64,000 nt of DNA from Pyronema omphalodes (GCA_024516155.1 JAJJXM010000024.1:620001-684000), one strand, 5' to 3'; shown: positions 12,485-24,191, numbered from the stretch's first letter. Program-made: numbers and translations. The notes: generated from the letters alone by a model not told the origin.

Positions 12485-13890
12485 ATTGGCGAGACGAGCT
12501 ATGTGTGGTCAGCTTTGTTATCCCAACAGTGTTCCGCAGACCGGCATGCTAGATGGCGGGACCAGAACTACGTGCCAAAAAGTGAAGGGAGGGGCACACC
12601 GTACGTCAAAGGGCTTTTGACTGCCTTGAGCTTCCGCTTTGTTTGCTCCCGCAAATTGATGTAAACCGGTGTGCAAGCAGCACGGATTGCTCCGTCCAAC
12701 CTCGAAGCCGTGGTATCTCAGTAATCTTTTGGTATTATGCCGATATGCGACGCGACACGGAGGAATTCTGGAATGGCGATCAAATTTGCAAATTTAAAAG
12801 TAGAGAAGACGCGTCGAACAGCCAACGCCGGTCGAGGATGGCGATCGGGACGAGAGTGACAGGGTTCTAAAAAGAGTAGCTAAAAACATATGCACCCCGC
12901 GCAGCCGGTGACGACAGATGTGGCTGATATACTCGCCACAGTGGATTTGGCACAGCCACAATGAACACCTGGCAGCCACGCTGTCTAACCCGTACTGGTT
13001 AGTATTATTCACTCGAGTATTCCTCGACACGCCGACGCGTCAGACTGCACAACGACTTTTCAACGAACAACCGAGCATTTCGGCCTCACACTCGCTATCA
13101 GACTCCATATTCACATGCCTGAATCCCCGGTAATAACTGTACGTATAATCTGGTGAAATTGTTGGGAATTCCAAGCTCATACATGCGACACAGTCACGAA
13201 AAACTTCCCCGAAGCTGAACGAGCTATCAAACCCGTAAGCGCGGCCACAACTATGCAGAAACCGGTATGGAATTACAACTCAATCTCTACATCCGCAATG
13301 CATTTATGCTTGCGTCGACTATATCTCTGGGCAACTGTTATGATGATCTATCTGGTAAAAGGTCAGACCACAGTAGACAAGATGGACATGGGAGGTACAG
13401 ATCCAGAACGAGCTACCGCATGGAACCCAGGTCTTGATCTCACAAACCTTTCTTCTAAGAATGTTTTCGAATATTCTCAATGTCTGGGTTTCAATCCGAA
13501 CGTTCACAATCCAAATTATCTTCCTTCTGACGCTAGAAGTTGAGGTATGGGATGGTGGAACATTGATGTCCACATTATGGAGCTTCAGTCATTGTTTCAA
13601 AAGCGGCCGTCTTCCCTATATTGTGTTAGATTGCTGCTTCTGTTATATTTTCTAGACTGTGGCCAATGGCAGTGGCGTATAAAATATTACGAATAATAGA
13701 AGACAATGGTTTGAGAGCTCTTGAGATCATGGCCCTGCAGTACCGATTTGGAAGCCTGTATCGTTAAATGTTTCCATTGATTAATTGTGGCGTGACGACC
13801 AACTGAGAAGACCTGATACGGCACTTTTCTCCTAGCATTTTGTTTTTCGTTAATTACGTTCTGCAGTCCGCTAATCGTTCATGCTCTTAG
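12485..13890. other. Intergenic or unresolved 5' region
   Basis: This stretch lies between the divergent JmjC gene and the next plus-strand gene. ATG-led frames at 12643-12870, 12918-13133 and 13253-13543 (96 codons) have no recognisable domain. One of them could contain the missing first exon of the gene that begins at 13891, but no junction with correct phase and a good donor was found. Confidence 0.4.
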
Positions 13891-15245
13891 GAACTTCACA
13901 ACTATGTCGTGATTGACTCTTCCGAATCATCTCAATCACCGGCGCCTACGGATAGTGACGACCCACCCACATCTGACAGTCGACCACTGCGACGGACACT
14001 AAAGCGGCCCGCAGCTTCAGCTCCTTCATCAGTTGAACAATCAACCAAGCGTCGCGCTGGTAACCCAAGCTCATCATCTGATACGGCTTCAACATTGAAG
14101 TCTCCCACAAATACACCGCTTCAAACTAGAAAGGGGCTGGTTGCGGAGCGATGCAACATGGGAGTCCTTACGTCCGCCGGTCTTGTCCAGTCTACCAGCG
14201 TTAATGGTTTACCATCGTCTTCGTCTTCGTCTGCGCCAGCACCGGTGCCAATCACTCGCCCAAAAGTTGCTCGGAAAACTGCCAAATCAGTTAATAACTT
14301 TGCCAGATTACCCGAGTTATTAAGAGAATCGGCACCCCGGACGCCTGCAGCCAGAGCAATGGCCAGCTGCGAAGTAGTGTGTATATCTTCCACGGATGAC
14401 TCGGAAAGTTCAGAAGACATGGATGAATCTGATGACTCGGACAGTTCAGAAGATATGGATGAATCTGATGACTCGGGCAGTTCAGAACATATGGATAAAT
14501 CTGATGCCTTTGCTACGCAAGATGTGATAAAGTTAAAAGCTCGCAACATGAAATTGGAAAAACGTTTAAAGGACCAAGATGCCCAGTACGCCTCCTTATT
14601 AAATTTGTTGGTTGACATGAATGAGAAAATAAAACAAGGTATGTATCCAGTGTCGTGTTGACTATAAAATTCGGTCAGGCAAGCCTAACTAACGGATAGT
14701 GGAAAGATCCCGAGCTAAAAGTAGCACTGACCGCACCCAAGACGCGTAAGATACGCCTACCGCCCACTCACAGTCCTCCCAGAATGCCATCTCCTACGCC
14801 TATTCCAGCTGCCCCAGGTTACAAGCCGCGTGAAAAGAGCACTCATCGGAAGCGACATCCAGAGGAAAAACGTAGGGGACGCTCGCCGACTATTCATGGA
14901 GGGAAGCGTCATATTCCAGAGTTTAAGGGATGGGAAGTACGATTGAAGGACGGCTGCGAATTGCGAATTGGCACTGATAGCGAACCAATTGTTCCTGACA
15001 AACCGCTGGTTCTAACGAGCATGATACCGAAAACCGTTGAAGAGTTTTTGGGAATTCCGGAAGATATGCTTCCATGTTTGAAGGATGGTCAATTAGCATT
15101 CAAGTCCGCAGCTATTGTGAGTTTTCTCTGAAGAGGGCAGGTGAGTATGCGGTTGCTAATTAACGAGTAGAATCAGAGAACAGGTCTGCCGGACAGAAAA
15201 GCCGCTGTTTATAAAGTACATAAGGCATCGGATTTTAAGACATGA
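13891..15245 (+). CDS. Hypothetical Ser/Asp-rich nuclear-type protein with coiled coil; 5' end unresolved
   Basis: The proposed exons are 13891-14638, 14707-15116 and 15171-15245. The first is preceded by a good acceptor (CTAATCG branch, CTCTTAG at 13890), so an upstream start exon is missing. Intron 14639-14706 has a GTATGT donor and a CTAAC branch. The nearest AG (14699) breaks the frame, while the next (AAG at 14706) keeps it. The second intron uses GTGAGT at 15117 and GAGTAG at 15170. The protein has a bipartite basic segment resembling a nuclear localisation signal (LKRPAASAPSSVEQSTKRR) and Ser-rich low complexity. It also has three copies of an acidic 11-residue unit like DSSEDMDESDD (near 14401-14500), a coiled coil (LKARNMKLEKRLKDQDAQYA), and a basic, Pro-rich region before a small globular-looking C terminus. 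I do not recognise the family. Confidence 0.5.
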
Positions 15246-16158
15246 GCTAGACTTTACTTTTCGGTGCTACATAGCAGGTTAGACAAAGGAGTTAGGGCCT
15301 CAGGAATATTGTTTTTTTAGCGCATCCTTTTTTTTTCACTTGCTTGAGCGTGTCCTCCTTTCACGTTTGCTTGCATTTTCAGAGCAGAAATATCTTCGTT
15401 TTTGTTTCAGATACATGTACACCTATAACCACAGGCTCCCTTAGACTAAGACTTAAATATACCCTATAACCACAGTCTTACTTAACCCTGCGATCTATTA
15501 TACCTTTGAGGCATGAGGTGTGAATGCCCACTGTGAAGTCCCGCAATGTAGTGGATTCCTGTCCGACGACAAGGATATCAGAAGTGGTTGAGCCGGGCTA
15601 GCCACGGCGGCATCCACGTTGCTGGCAGGCTCCCTGATGCACCGTATTATTGTGTTTGAAGACTAGCGTGAAAAGGGAACTTGGAGTTAAATTTACGACT
15701 GAAGAACATTATGTCGGAAACTATCGTCTTGGGGCAGATGAGGATTCTTTAGTGGAGGGTGAAGATTGAGAACAATGGGATGAGGATGAGCTTCGGGCGA
15801 TCACTCGAGGCGGAGATGAAATTAGTGTTACCGGTGAATGTTACTTTTACGATGAGTTCGACGGAGTGTAGAACGGAGTGCATTTATAGATGTTTATTGG
15901 ATGTTTGTGGAGATTTTTGGAGGGCTTTTTGGAGGACTTTAATAATAATTGGCACTGTATATCACCATCATATGAGATCACCATAAATCACGATGGCATT
16001 AGCGTATTATATTTGTAACCAGGAAAATATCAAGGGTGCATTTGATTGCTACAGACCTTTAGATTTTCAAATAATTCTTGCTCGTTAAAAAAATAATCAA
16101 GTTTCATTATTTTTTGCCAACACTCGTTCTCTCGTACGTGCCGGCCTTTGTCAAATCC
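15246..16158. other. Intergenic, no gene seen
   Basis: This stretch holds T-rich DNA and a short repeated phrase (ACCTATAACCACAG-like, near 15420-15480). The 75-codon frame at 15759 has no support. Confidence 0.45.
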
Positions 16159-16871
16159 TCAAGTCTTTCCCGGCCTCCGTAGTCCAATCGGTAATCTCAC
16201 AACCCTCCTAGCCTCCATCTCCAATCTCCTCATCCTTTCTTTTTCCGCCTTTCTCTTCTTCTGTGCCTTTTTATCCAATTTTATCACAAACTCCCGCGGA
16301 TGATCTTCAGCAGCGTCGGTGGCGGTCTCATCCGTTGTTCTATCTTCTGTTGATATCTTTGAGAGCGCTGTGGATATGGCATTTACGACCGGATCCACCG
16401 CGGGAGTAGATCCCACAAAGCTGCCTGAAAAACTGCTTGTAAAACCTGTGGAAGCTGTAGAAGCTGTAGGAGCTGTAGTATCTTCCATCAAGGTATCACC
16501 TTGCGGATCTTTTCCTTCGCTAGATATCAGCAGTCATACCAATTTTCAACACTGCATGAAAGGAAGTTTTGGTTGAACGAGAACGGAGCGAGAACGGAAC
16601 CAGACACCTCGGTATAGCAGAGCCCTTACTTCTCTTCAATTTCTGGCGCTGTTTTTTTCGTTGGCGTAAAGCTTTTGTACGCTGGATATCTTGTAGGATC
16701 TTTTCATTATGCGCGTGATGCGTATCTAAGATTTCGCCATCGTGGAGGATATCGGCTGTGGGGATGGGGTTAATAGGGATGTAAGCCGGAGGAGATAGAA
16801 TTGTGAAAGACTTACATACCAGTGATTTGCTGCTTTAGGAGTTTCTTTATGCTGTCTTTTCGTTTGGGCAT
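16159..16871 (-). CDS. Hypothetical small basic/coiled-coil protein (three exons, about 177 aa)
   Basis: Exon 1 is 16871-16820 (MPKRKDSIKKLLKQQIT), followed by a GTATGT donor. Exon 2 is 16755-16630 after a CCCCACAG acceptor and encodes HDGEILDTHHAHNEKILQ and a strongly basic helix (RTKALRQRKKQRQKLKR). Exon 3 runs from 16514 (or 16519) to 16159. The exon 2 donor GTAAGG with the GAAG acceptor at 16515 keeps the frame and gives 177 residues. Using TAG at 16520 would need the alternative GTGTCT donor, so this junction is uncertain. Exon 3 has Ala/Ser/Thr-rich sequence and ends in a charged helix (KLDKKAQKKRKAEKERMRR). Overall this looks like a nuclear or nucleolar accessory protein. The family is not recognised. 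A 16-bp perfect palindromic repeat lies about 100 bp upstream of the ATG. Confidence 0.6.
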
Positions 16872-16969
16872 GATCGCGGGATGTGGATGAGGTTGAAGGA
16901 TAGCTAGACTACATATGACGACATCAACGCGTAGAGTACATACTGCACTCTTGGTCGGGTAGTGTCTTG

Positions 16970-17009
16970 GCAGTCCATGGCTACTCCTCAGACAGTAGCC
17001 ATGGACTGC
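16970..17009. repeat. Perfect inverted repeat, 16-bp arms and 8-nt loop
   Basis: Left arm 16970-16985 (GCAGTCCATGGCTACT), loop 16986-16993, right arm 16994-17009. It lies about 100-140 bp upstream of the minus-strand start codon at 16871. It could be a dyad-symmetric regulatory site or a small foldback insertion. Confidence 0.85.
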
Positions 17010-17778
17010 TGCCGCTCCGAGCTCGGCTTGTAACTTACCTTTTTTTTCTGTCTCCACGTACTTCGTTCTCCATCATATCATACAATCTATGGTTTACTGC
17101 AAGCTTCGCTTTGCTATTTGTCAGAGAGCAACGTTTAATGGTCAGTACAGCACCTATTGATATCTGTGTATAAAGTTGCTTATATTCGGGAGTGTTACTC
17201 GGTTTGCATGTTTCTTGAGCATGGCAACCTCATCGCTAGGCGTTCACTGCATACTCAATTTAAGCTCATGGTCAACTCACGAGGTATTAGATATGTAACT
17301 ATTCAACGATTTGTTCCAACGTGATTTCCGGGGAGTTGAAGGCAGCCCCGACGGCAGGATGACAATTGACAGGGTCTGTGGAATGTTCTGCAGGGTCAGC
17401 TCGTATTGTCCTGGCTTTTACATTCCCCATGGGGCATGCATCTCAACATGTTATCACTGCAAGAAAGATGATTCGCCAGACCTCCGCACTGCCCAAGGGC
17501 TGGGTGAGAGCACACATCAGCACGCATATGTATAAATATCTGAGCTGCTCACAGGTCGCCTTGTATCCAAAGTACTATACGGTATATACGTCCCCCGCAC
17601 TTGTATTATGGGCGCCCTCCAAGCATGCGGAGTTAAAAAGCTTCTCTCTCAGCACAACGTCTTAGGAGTCTTCACCTCGAGCTCACAACGAAATCTATAT
17701 TGGCCTCATCGTCAAATCATTCATCGGCAGACCGCAAGTCATCTTATCCACCGCCGCTGATCGGCCTTCAAATAGGCC
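17010..17778. other. Promoter-side spacer of STAND gene A
   Basis: Several 60-100-codon frames here have no recognisable domains. The spacer separates the divergent small gene at 16.9 kb from STAND gene A. Confidence 0.45.
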
Positions 17779-20700
17779 ATGGACCCCTTTAGCATCTCCG
17801 CTGGAGCTGCAGGATTTTTGAGCCTTGCTATAGAAATAACGAAAATTCTGAAGGCCTATGTCGACGGTGTCAGGTCCGCCCCGGAAGAAGCCCGTAATCT
17901 TCTGGCCGAAGTTACAGCGCTATGCGACATCCTGAAACCATTCTTAGAGTTTCTTAAAGACGATTACAACGGAAACTTTACGGCAACCTCAGCCTTAGTC
18001 CTGGCTATCAATGCTTATAAAGATCACATAGAAAAGCTTTACAAGCAAATAAAAAACATGAAAGTGAAATGCGAAGAAGGCAAGATTGCACAGGCCATGG
18101 AACGCTTGAAATGGCCGCTTCGGAAGGAGGATTACGAGAGAACTATGGCAACCATACAGCGTTTTACGCAGACGTTTCAGTTTTCTTTGACCGTCGAGAA
18201 CTGGTAAGATAACTCTATCCAATTTCCACAACCCGGTTAGTGATATATCAGCACACCTACCAGATCGGGCAGATGCCATCGTTCCATTTCCATAGATCCG
18301 TCCTTCTGTTTTCTACTTTTTCTCCTCTATGGAAAGACTGTTCTCTGACCTAGGAGCAGTAAATTACTTGCGAAGACATATGAGGAGGTTTTGGCCGAAT
18401 TCAAGGCAAAGGAGAAACAAATGGAACAGACCCTCGAGAGTTTCCGGACGATGAAATTGCCCGGAATCGAGGCGCTATTGACGGCATCGAAGGAACAATC
18501 GATCATCCTTGGGGATGTGTCTAAAACTATTGAGCTCGGGCAAGAAACACAGAAGAAGATCTTGAGTGTCGCGCAGAATACAAACAGAATAGCAAATGGT
18601 TGTTACCTCAGCGAATTTGGTGTCCAGGCCGCTTCACGCTAACAGAAAGCTTAGATCAAGAAATGGAGTCATTGCTTCAATGGATATCACCTCTGGAACC
18701 ACAGACGAGGCATCAAGACGTACGATCCAAACGCCTGGTAAATATCGGCAACTGGTTCCTGGAGAGCGAAATATTCCAGAACTGGCGGGATGATTCTGAT
18801 GCGGTCAATATCTTCGGGTGTTACGGAATCCCAGGCGCAGGCAAAACCTTTATCACGTACGTACACGCTAAAGTGATTGCATTGTATGAAGGTTATAGAT
18901 GCTAAACATGTTGTCTTACTATAGCTCCCTTGTTATAGACCATCTCGGTGGCTTTGCCGGCGGTAAAACCTGCATTGCCTTCATCTATTGTGACTACAAC
19001 GAGGCAAAGGAACAAACTCCTGTCAACATGATTGGTGGGCTCCTCAAGCAGGCGATCACGGCATCAAAGGAAGTCTCTACCGACATCATTGACACATTGC
19101 TGGAGAAAAAGAAGAGTCGGCAGGCAATTGAGGTGAAAGATGCGGTTCATAGTTTATCGCGTCTCCTGAACGGCTTCGAAAAAACATACATATGCATCGA
19201 TGCCCTGGACGAATGTAACGAGACGGACAGACGACAACTCATTCAATCTCTGGTCGAAATATCATCATCCTCCGATGGCAAGAAGTCTCAACCCATCCGG
19301 TTGTTCTTCACTGGTAGACCTCCGATGGAGAAATATGTTATATCACACGCTTCTGTCGCGCCAGAAATCCCTTTGATGGTGAAGCTCGAGGCAAGCACCG
19401 AAGATATTACGGCATACATCGCTCAAAAGATCGATGAGGACAAAATGGTTGGGATGGACGACGATTTCAAGCAACACATCGTCGAGGCGATTGTGTCTGC
19501 ATCTAAGGGAATGTTCGTTATCCGTTGGGTGTTTTTTGATATTTTTTTCATTTTTTTCATTTTTGTTCTTATTCACGACTCTGAAGCTGATATCGTGACA
19601 GGTTCCTGTTACCCGCACTACAGATATCCGCTGTCCTCGATGAACCAACGATCCGAAAGCGACGTGAGGCACTGAAAGATCTGCCGAGAGAACTGTATGA
19701 CGCCTTCGCAATCACACTGGACAGAATCAGAGCTCAGAAGAAGTCCATGTCGAGCCTCGCCATGAAAGTCTTGAAATGGACATTCCTTTCTGTACGACCA
19801 CTATCCCTCGAAGAGTTACATTACGCTCTTGCTATAGAGCCAGGTGATGCCGAGCTTCATAGGGACAACTTTGTGGAGCCACAGTTGATACTTGACTGCT
19901 GTCTCGGACTAGTGATAGTGGATGAGTCCACTTCGACCGTTCGGCTTGTTCACAAGTCCCTGCAAGATTACTTTCAAGACCTGTATGACGAAGGCAGTCT
20001 GTTCAACGAAGGTCACATGGAGATCGCATCCATATGCATGACCTATATGTCCTTCCATCACCTCAGTCTAAAGCTACCCGTTATAGGAAGTGAGATTGCA
20101 GACCGATACCCCTTGCTTGGATACGCTGTATACAGATGGGACTATCATTTGCGAAGCTCCAAAACACGAAACAGAGAGGTCGAAGAGATAGCTTTCACTT
20201 TCGTCACGGAAAAATACAAATCACAGTTGGCTCCAAGAAAGTTCCTAACAATCGGCTTACAAGATCGGCTCTGGTCTGTTGTGTATGACGAAAATTGGTG
20301 TCTGAATAATGAATGTTCACGGTCCATAAATCCGGAACTGAGTACCCAAACTTTTCCTCTTCATATTGCCGCTTCCACTGGCTCTCCTGAGCTGTTCTGT
20401 CGAGTCATAGACACTGTCAACCGAGATATAAACGAAATGGACACGTGGGGAAACTACGGTTTGACAATGGCTGCCGCATTGGGCCATACGTCGGTTATTG
20501 AAATCATGTTGAAGCCTCCATACAAAGCCGAGGTCAATGTTGGAACTAAGTATGGTCAGACGGCGCTATCGTTGGCATCCGAAAAAGGACATACGGAGGT
20601 AGTGAAGTTACTCTTGGAGACAAATGGTGTTGACGTGAATAAGGCCAATCGAGCTGGAGTTACGCCGTTATTATTTGCAATAAGGAATGGTCATTTCGAA

Positions 20701-21888
20701 GTAGTCAAGTTGCTCTTGGAAAAAAACGGTATTGATGTAAACAAGGCCGGTGATGATGATGATGGAAATACGCCGTTGTTGTTCGCACTTAGAAGACGTC
20801 ATTTGGAGGTGGTGAAGTTGCTTTTGGAGCAGAACGGCGTTGACGTTAACAAGGCCGATCTTAGTGGATATACACCATTGTTTTGGGCAGCAGCAGGTGG
20901 TCATTTGGAGGTAGTGAAGTTGCTCTTTCAGAAACGTTGTCACATGGATACGGCCGCAAATGATGGAGAAACACCGTTGATGATTGCAGCTAGGTATGGT
21001 CGTTTGGAGACAGTGAAGCTGCTCTTGGAGCAAAATGGTGTTGACGTGAATAAGGCCTATAGGGATGGAGATACGGCTTTGTTATTCGCAGCAGACAACG
21101 GTCAATTGGAGGTAGTAAAGGTGCTCTTGGAGAAAGATGGTGTTGAAATAAACAAGGCAAATGATGATGGAGATACGCCGTTCTTATCTGCAGCAAGAAA
21201 TGGTCATTTGGAGGTGGTGGAGTTGCTTTTGGAGAAAACTGGTGATTATGTGAATAAGGCCGACAGTGCTGGACATACGCCATTGTGGTGGGCAGCAGCA
21301 GGTGGTCATTTGGAGGTAGTGAAGTTACTCTTTCAGAAATATGGTGATGACGTGGATAAGGCCGCAAATAATGGATGCACACCGTTGATGGTTGCAGCCC
21401 TGCATGGTTATGCGGAGGTGGTGAAGTTCCTTCTGGAGAAGAATTGTGTTGACATAAATAAGACCGAAGGTTATGGTGATACGCCGTTGTTATATGCAGC
21501 TCGAAATGGTAATTCGGAGGTCGTGAAGTTGCTCATACAGCATGGGGCCGCGGTGGAAACTAGGAATAATGATGGGAGAATAGCACTATCTCTTGCCGCT
21601 CAACACCACCGGTTGGAGACGTTGAATATTTTGTTGCAAAGCTCTGCCGATGTCAACATGACAGACGGCATATATGGCCGTACGCCTCTGATATGGTCGT
21701 TTTACCACCCTTGGTACCGGGAACAACGAAATGACTACCACAATCGCAATATTCCAGAGGCACTTTTATCTCAACATGGCATCGATGTCAACTGGCAGGC
21801 AAAAGACGGCTCAACCGCACTGTCAAGGGCCATTGAATGTCAACTTCATGATGTCGAAGAACTTTTAAGAGCACATGGAGCTGTTTAG
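17779..21888 (+). CDS. STAND/NLR-like receptor A: Helo-like N-terminal domain - NACHT - ankyrin repeats (1248 aa)
   Basis: Five exons: 17779-18203, 18354-18598, 18655-18856, 18925-19512 and 19602-21888. All phases agree and the total is 1249 codons including the stop. Residues 1-142 match the fungal STAND N-terminal domain typified by MDPFSISAGAAGFLSLAIE (PF17111-like, helical, HeLo-related). A NACHT NTPase follows, with Walker A GIPGAGKT at 281-288 and Walker B YICIDALDEC at 379-388. A helical winged region comes next (KVLKWTFLSVRPLSLEEL). About 15 ankyrin repeats end in a capping motif VEELLRAHGAV. By family knowledge, ligand sensing by the ankyrin array would trigger NACHT oligomerisation and activation of the N-terminal domain, typically in non-self recognition or regulated cell death. 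Intron 18599-18654 has a weak donor (GTTGTT). Ankyrin units 6-7 recur as units 10-11 about 408 bp later, a four-unit higher-order repeat. The NACHT-to-3' flank is duplicated in gene B. Confidence 0.9.
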
Positions 21889-22690
21889 TGTAAAATCCTA
21901 TCTCCCTTTCTCTTGTTTCTTTTATTCTGATGGTTTTGATCTGATATTTTCCAGGTTCTTCAGAAATATCAACGACATGTCTTAGAGTGACGCATAAAGT
22001 GAGGTATTTTCTGTCCGATCTGGAGTGTGCGATTTTTGGGAACGGCGGAATGGAGCATTCAATTTGATAGCGGTGGGTGGTATCTTTGTGGTGAGACTAC
22101 AAGAGTTCTGTAATGCGGCTTGATTACGGGATATATGTCGGAGATTTGGATAAGAATAGTGGATGCTGTGGGTGTGCTTCTGGGTTTGTTTTCTTTTTGC
22201 TGTCTGCTTTTGCGGAGATCGAGAAGGATTTTCATGATTAGGGATTTGAAGACATAGGGTTTGTATGGTGAGAGGGAGGATATATTTTTCTGTGTTGGAA
22301 ATGGAATGTTTTCATTAGTTCAGTGCCTCGCATCCTCAGAAATCTCAATGAATTGATAATCTTCGCCCCTGCTTTATTTTTACGTCTTTGGTGAAATGAT
22401 ATGAAATACAAACGGCAAGAACTCGAGCGAAAGAATTGGTTTTTCTCTGTGGAAAAAGATTATCATGGTTTTATACGCAGTCACCTAGATCTGTGAGTTC
22501 ATTCGAATGATTCCTTTTTTGCCCTAACTACCCGCAGAATGCTGTGCCTCGGACATTGCAATGAACCTTAGAATTCAACTTTATGCATACTGGCCAACTC
22601 ACACATAATCCCCCAACTCTACGGGTAGCTATCATCTCCCACATATATCCCGTACAACACATTTAAATATCAGAGACAGGGACCATATCT
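21889..22690. other. 3' flank of STAND gene A (duplicated, no gene)
   Basis: Close match to the flank of gene B at 32553-33330. No open frame is conserved between the two copies, so it behaves as 3' UTR and spacer carried along in the duplication. Confidence 0.6.
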
Positions 22691-22951
22691 CAAACATCGA
22701 AAGGGGACTGATAATAATTCAAGGCATATTCTTCATCAAGAACAATCTATATTTTACCTGTGGCAATTACAGCGTTCGGAACTATATGGGTAAGCTTCTA
22801 AATATTTCATCTTGCAATATCCGTAAGCCTTCACAGGAAGTCAGAATGAATCAATTCATCTCCATCGCGATATCTGAGAACTGCGCGAGTTCACCTGGGG
22901 TACTGCCATTTGTACACCGTCAGCTGAAGTATGGTTTTTACAATAATGTGA

Positions 22952-23113
22952 AAACAGTTAAACGAACATTTAGAGGACATATCAGATCTTCTAGAGAGGG
23001 CTCTGGAGATCCGAGGGAGGATATCCGAGGTTTACTACGAGACTAACTGCAGATTGAGGGCAGCAAGAGAGCTGCACGAAACGGTACAGGAGACCTGGGA
23101 GGTTAGATTTTGA
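22952..23113 (+). pseudogene. Orphan coiled-coil coding fragment (53 codons)
   Basis: A frame opening after a TGA at 22949 and closing with TGA at 23111 encodes a charged amphipathic helix (EHLEDISDLLERALEIRGR, then ETNCRLRAARELHETVQE). It can be entered through an ACAG acceptor-like site at 22957. It lies within the roughly 450 bp present in duplication copy 1 but not copy 2. It looks like a remnant or single exon of another gene. Partners could not be found, so it may equally be a chance frame. Confidence 0.35.
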
Positions 23114-23478
23114 TAGCATCAGTGAGATGGTAGATCTTATTCTTGCAGTGAGTAACCTTGAAAATATGTGCGACTGTTTCTATTAATAGCAGAAGGCTAA
23201 AATCGGAAATTTAAACGGAGGAGTGAGTGTTGAAGATAACTTATAAGGAAAACCGTCATGGAACTTCAAAGCCTTGGTATTGGGGGCTGGGTAAACCGCT
23301 AGAGAATGAATCGAGTAGTTCACTTTTCTGTGGTTGAGGTTGATGAATCATGAGGCATTGAAATGTTTTGGAGTCATGAATGTCATTACGTTGGGACCAA
23401 ACTTCCCAATGCTTCGTCAACTCCATGCTTACGGTGTACACATGGTTTAAAATATTATATGTGTCCTTAGTAAGAACA

Positions 23479-23562
23479 TCCTCGGTAGTATAGTGGTTAG
23501 TATTTCCGCCTGTCATCACCGATAGTTCGCGGGAGACCGGGGTTCAATTCCCCGCCGAGGAG
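23479..23562 (+). tRNA. tRNA-Asp (anticodon GTC) with 12-nt intron
   Basis: A cloverleaf can be drawn. The acceptor stem TCCTCGG (23479-23485) pairs with CCGAGGA (23555-23561), followed by discriminator G. The D-arm is GTATAGTGGTTAGTAT. Anticodon GTC is at 23512-23514, followed by A37. The T-arm is CCGGGGTTCAATTCCCC. A 12-nt intron (23516-23527, TCACCGATAGTT) sits at the canonical 37/38 position, and removing it leaves a standard 72-nt tRNA. Internal A and B boxes are present (TAGTATAGTGG and GGTTCAATTCC). The gene lies just past the right edge of duplication copy 1 and has no counterpart at copy 2. Confidence 0.95.
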
Positions 23563-23569
23563 TTCCCTT

Positions 23570-24113
23570 TTTCTCCTCGCCTTTTGTTCCAAAATCCTCT
23601 TTCTCATTCTTTCTGCTTCGTTTTTTTTTGGTGCAATATGATTGATAAACGATATCTTTTCCCCGCACCATTTGAGAGCAGCACTTTGTTCATTTTCGAC
23701 CTCCATTATCAGTTCCCGCTCATGACTTATCATTCGGCAGTATGAACATCGTACACCAATCCTTTCATTACATAACTGTGCTGTCTGTTGTCTTTTCATT
23801 GATAAGAAGATGGGAAGATGCTTTATGAGGTGCAGATCATCAAGCACGACAACCGAGTGCCCCACCATGTCTCACCTCACCATCACTAATACCCATAACT
23901 TATCACCATCACTTATTTTTCGGCCCGTTTTGTGAAGTTTCCTCGCTGTTCCCACGCCGCATAAACAAATTTTGCTGTATCTCGGGGTAAATCCAAGGTG
24001 AAATAACAACAATTCCATTTCTTCAGTACACAGCCGGGTGCAACCAGTGGCACCGGCCGCTTCCGTTCGAACTTAGATAATCTTCTCTCATCTACATACC
24101 ATTGATCTTCCAT
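23570..24113 (-). CDS. Possible small hypothetical gene(s), two ORFs of uncertain relationship
   Basis: An ATG at 24113 opens a 66-residue frame (MEDQWYVDERRLSKFERKRP, ending near 23913) whose composition looks coding. An ATG at 23868 opens a second frame with a CSYC motif and a strongly charged helix (KKNEAERMRKRILEQKARRK). The second frame formally continues through the antisense of the tRNA-Asp gene to 23497, so its true end must differ or it is spurious. No splice junction joining the two could be justified. Family unknown. Confidence 0.3.
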
Positions 24114-24191
24114 CGTATCGGCTGCTTGCAGAAGATAAACACTGTGATTCGGAGAGTGGTAGTGGAGTAGGATGTATGGATATGCATACAT

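Larger units (their letters stand above)
18490..23440. repeat. Segmental duplication, copy 1 (NACHT-ankyrin core plus 3' flank)
   Basis: From about 18490 the DNA matches 28830-33650 through the NACHT exons, matched introns (56, 68 and about 90-108 bp), the ankyrin region and well into the 3' flank (for example 21889-22660 against 32553-33330, and 23140-23440 against 33360-33650). Upstream of about 18490 the two genes have unrelated N-terminal domains. Relative to copy 2, this copy has about 450 extra bases at roughly 22690-23140 and its own ankyrin composition. Confidence 0.85.

Noticed and set aside
13909..14661. Gene starting at the GTG at 13909 and ending at 14661
   Set aside because: Eukaryotic start at GTG is unlikely, a good acceptor lies directly upstream, and the end comes from reading through a GTATGT donor.
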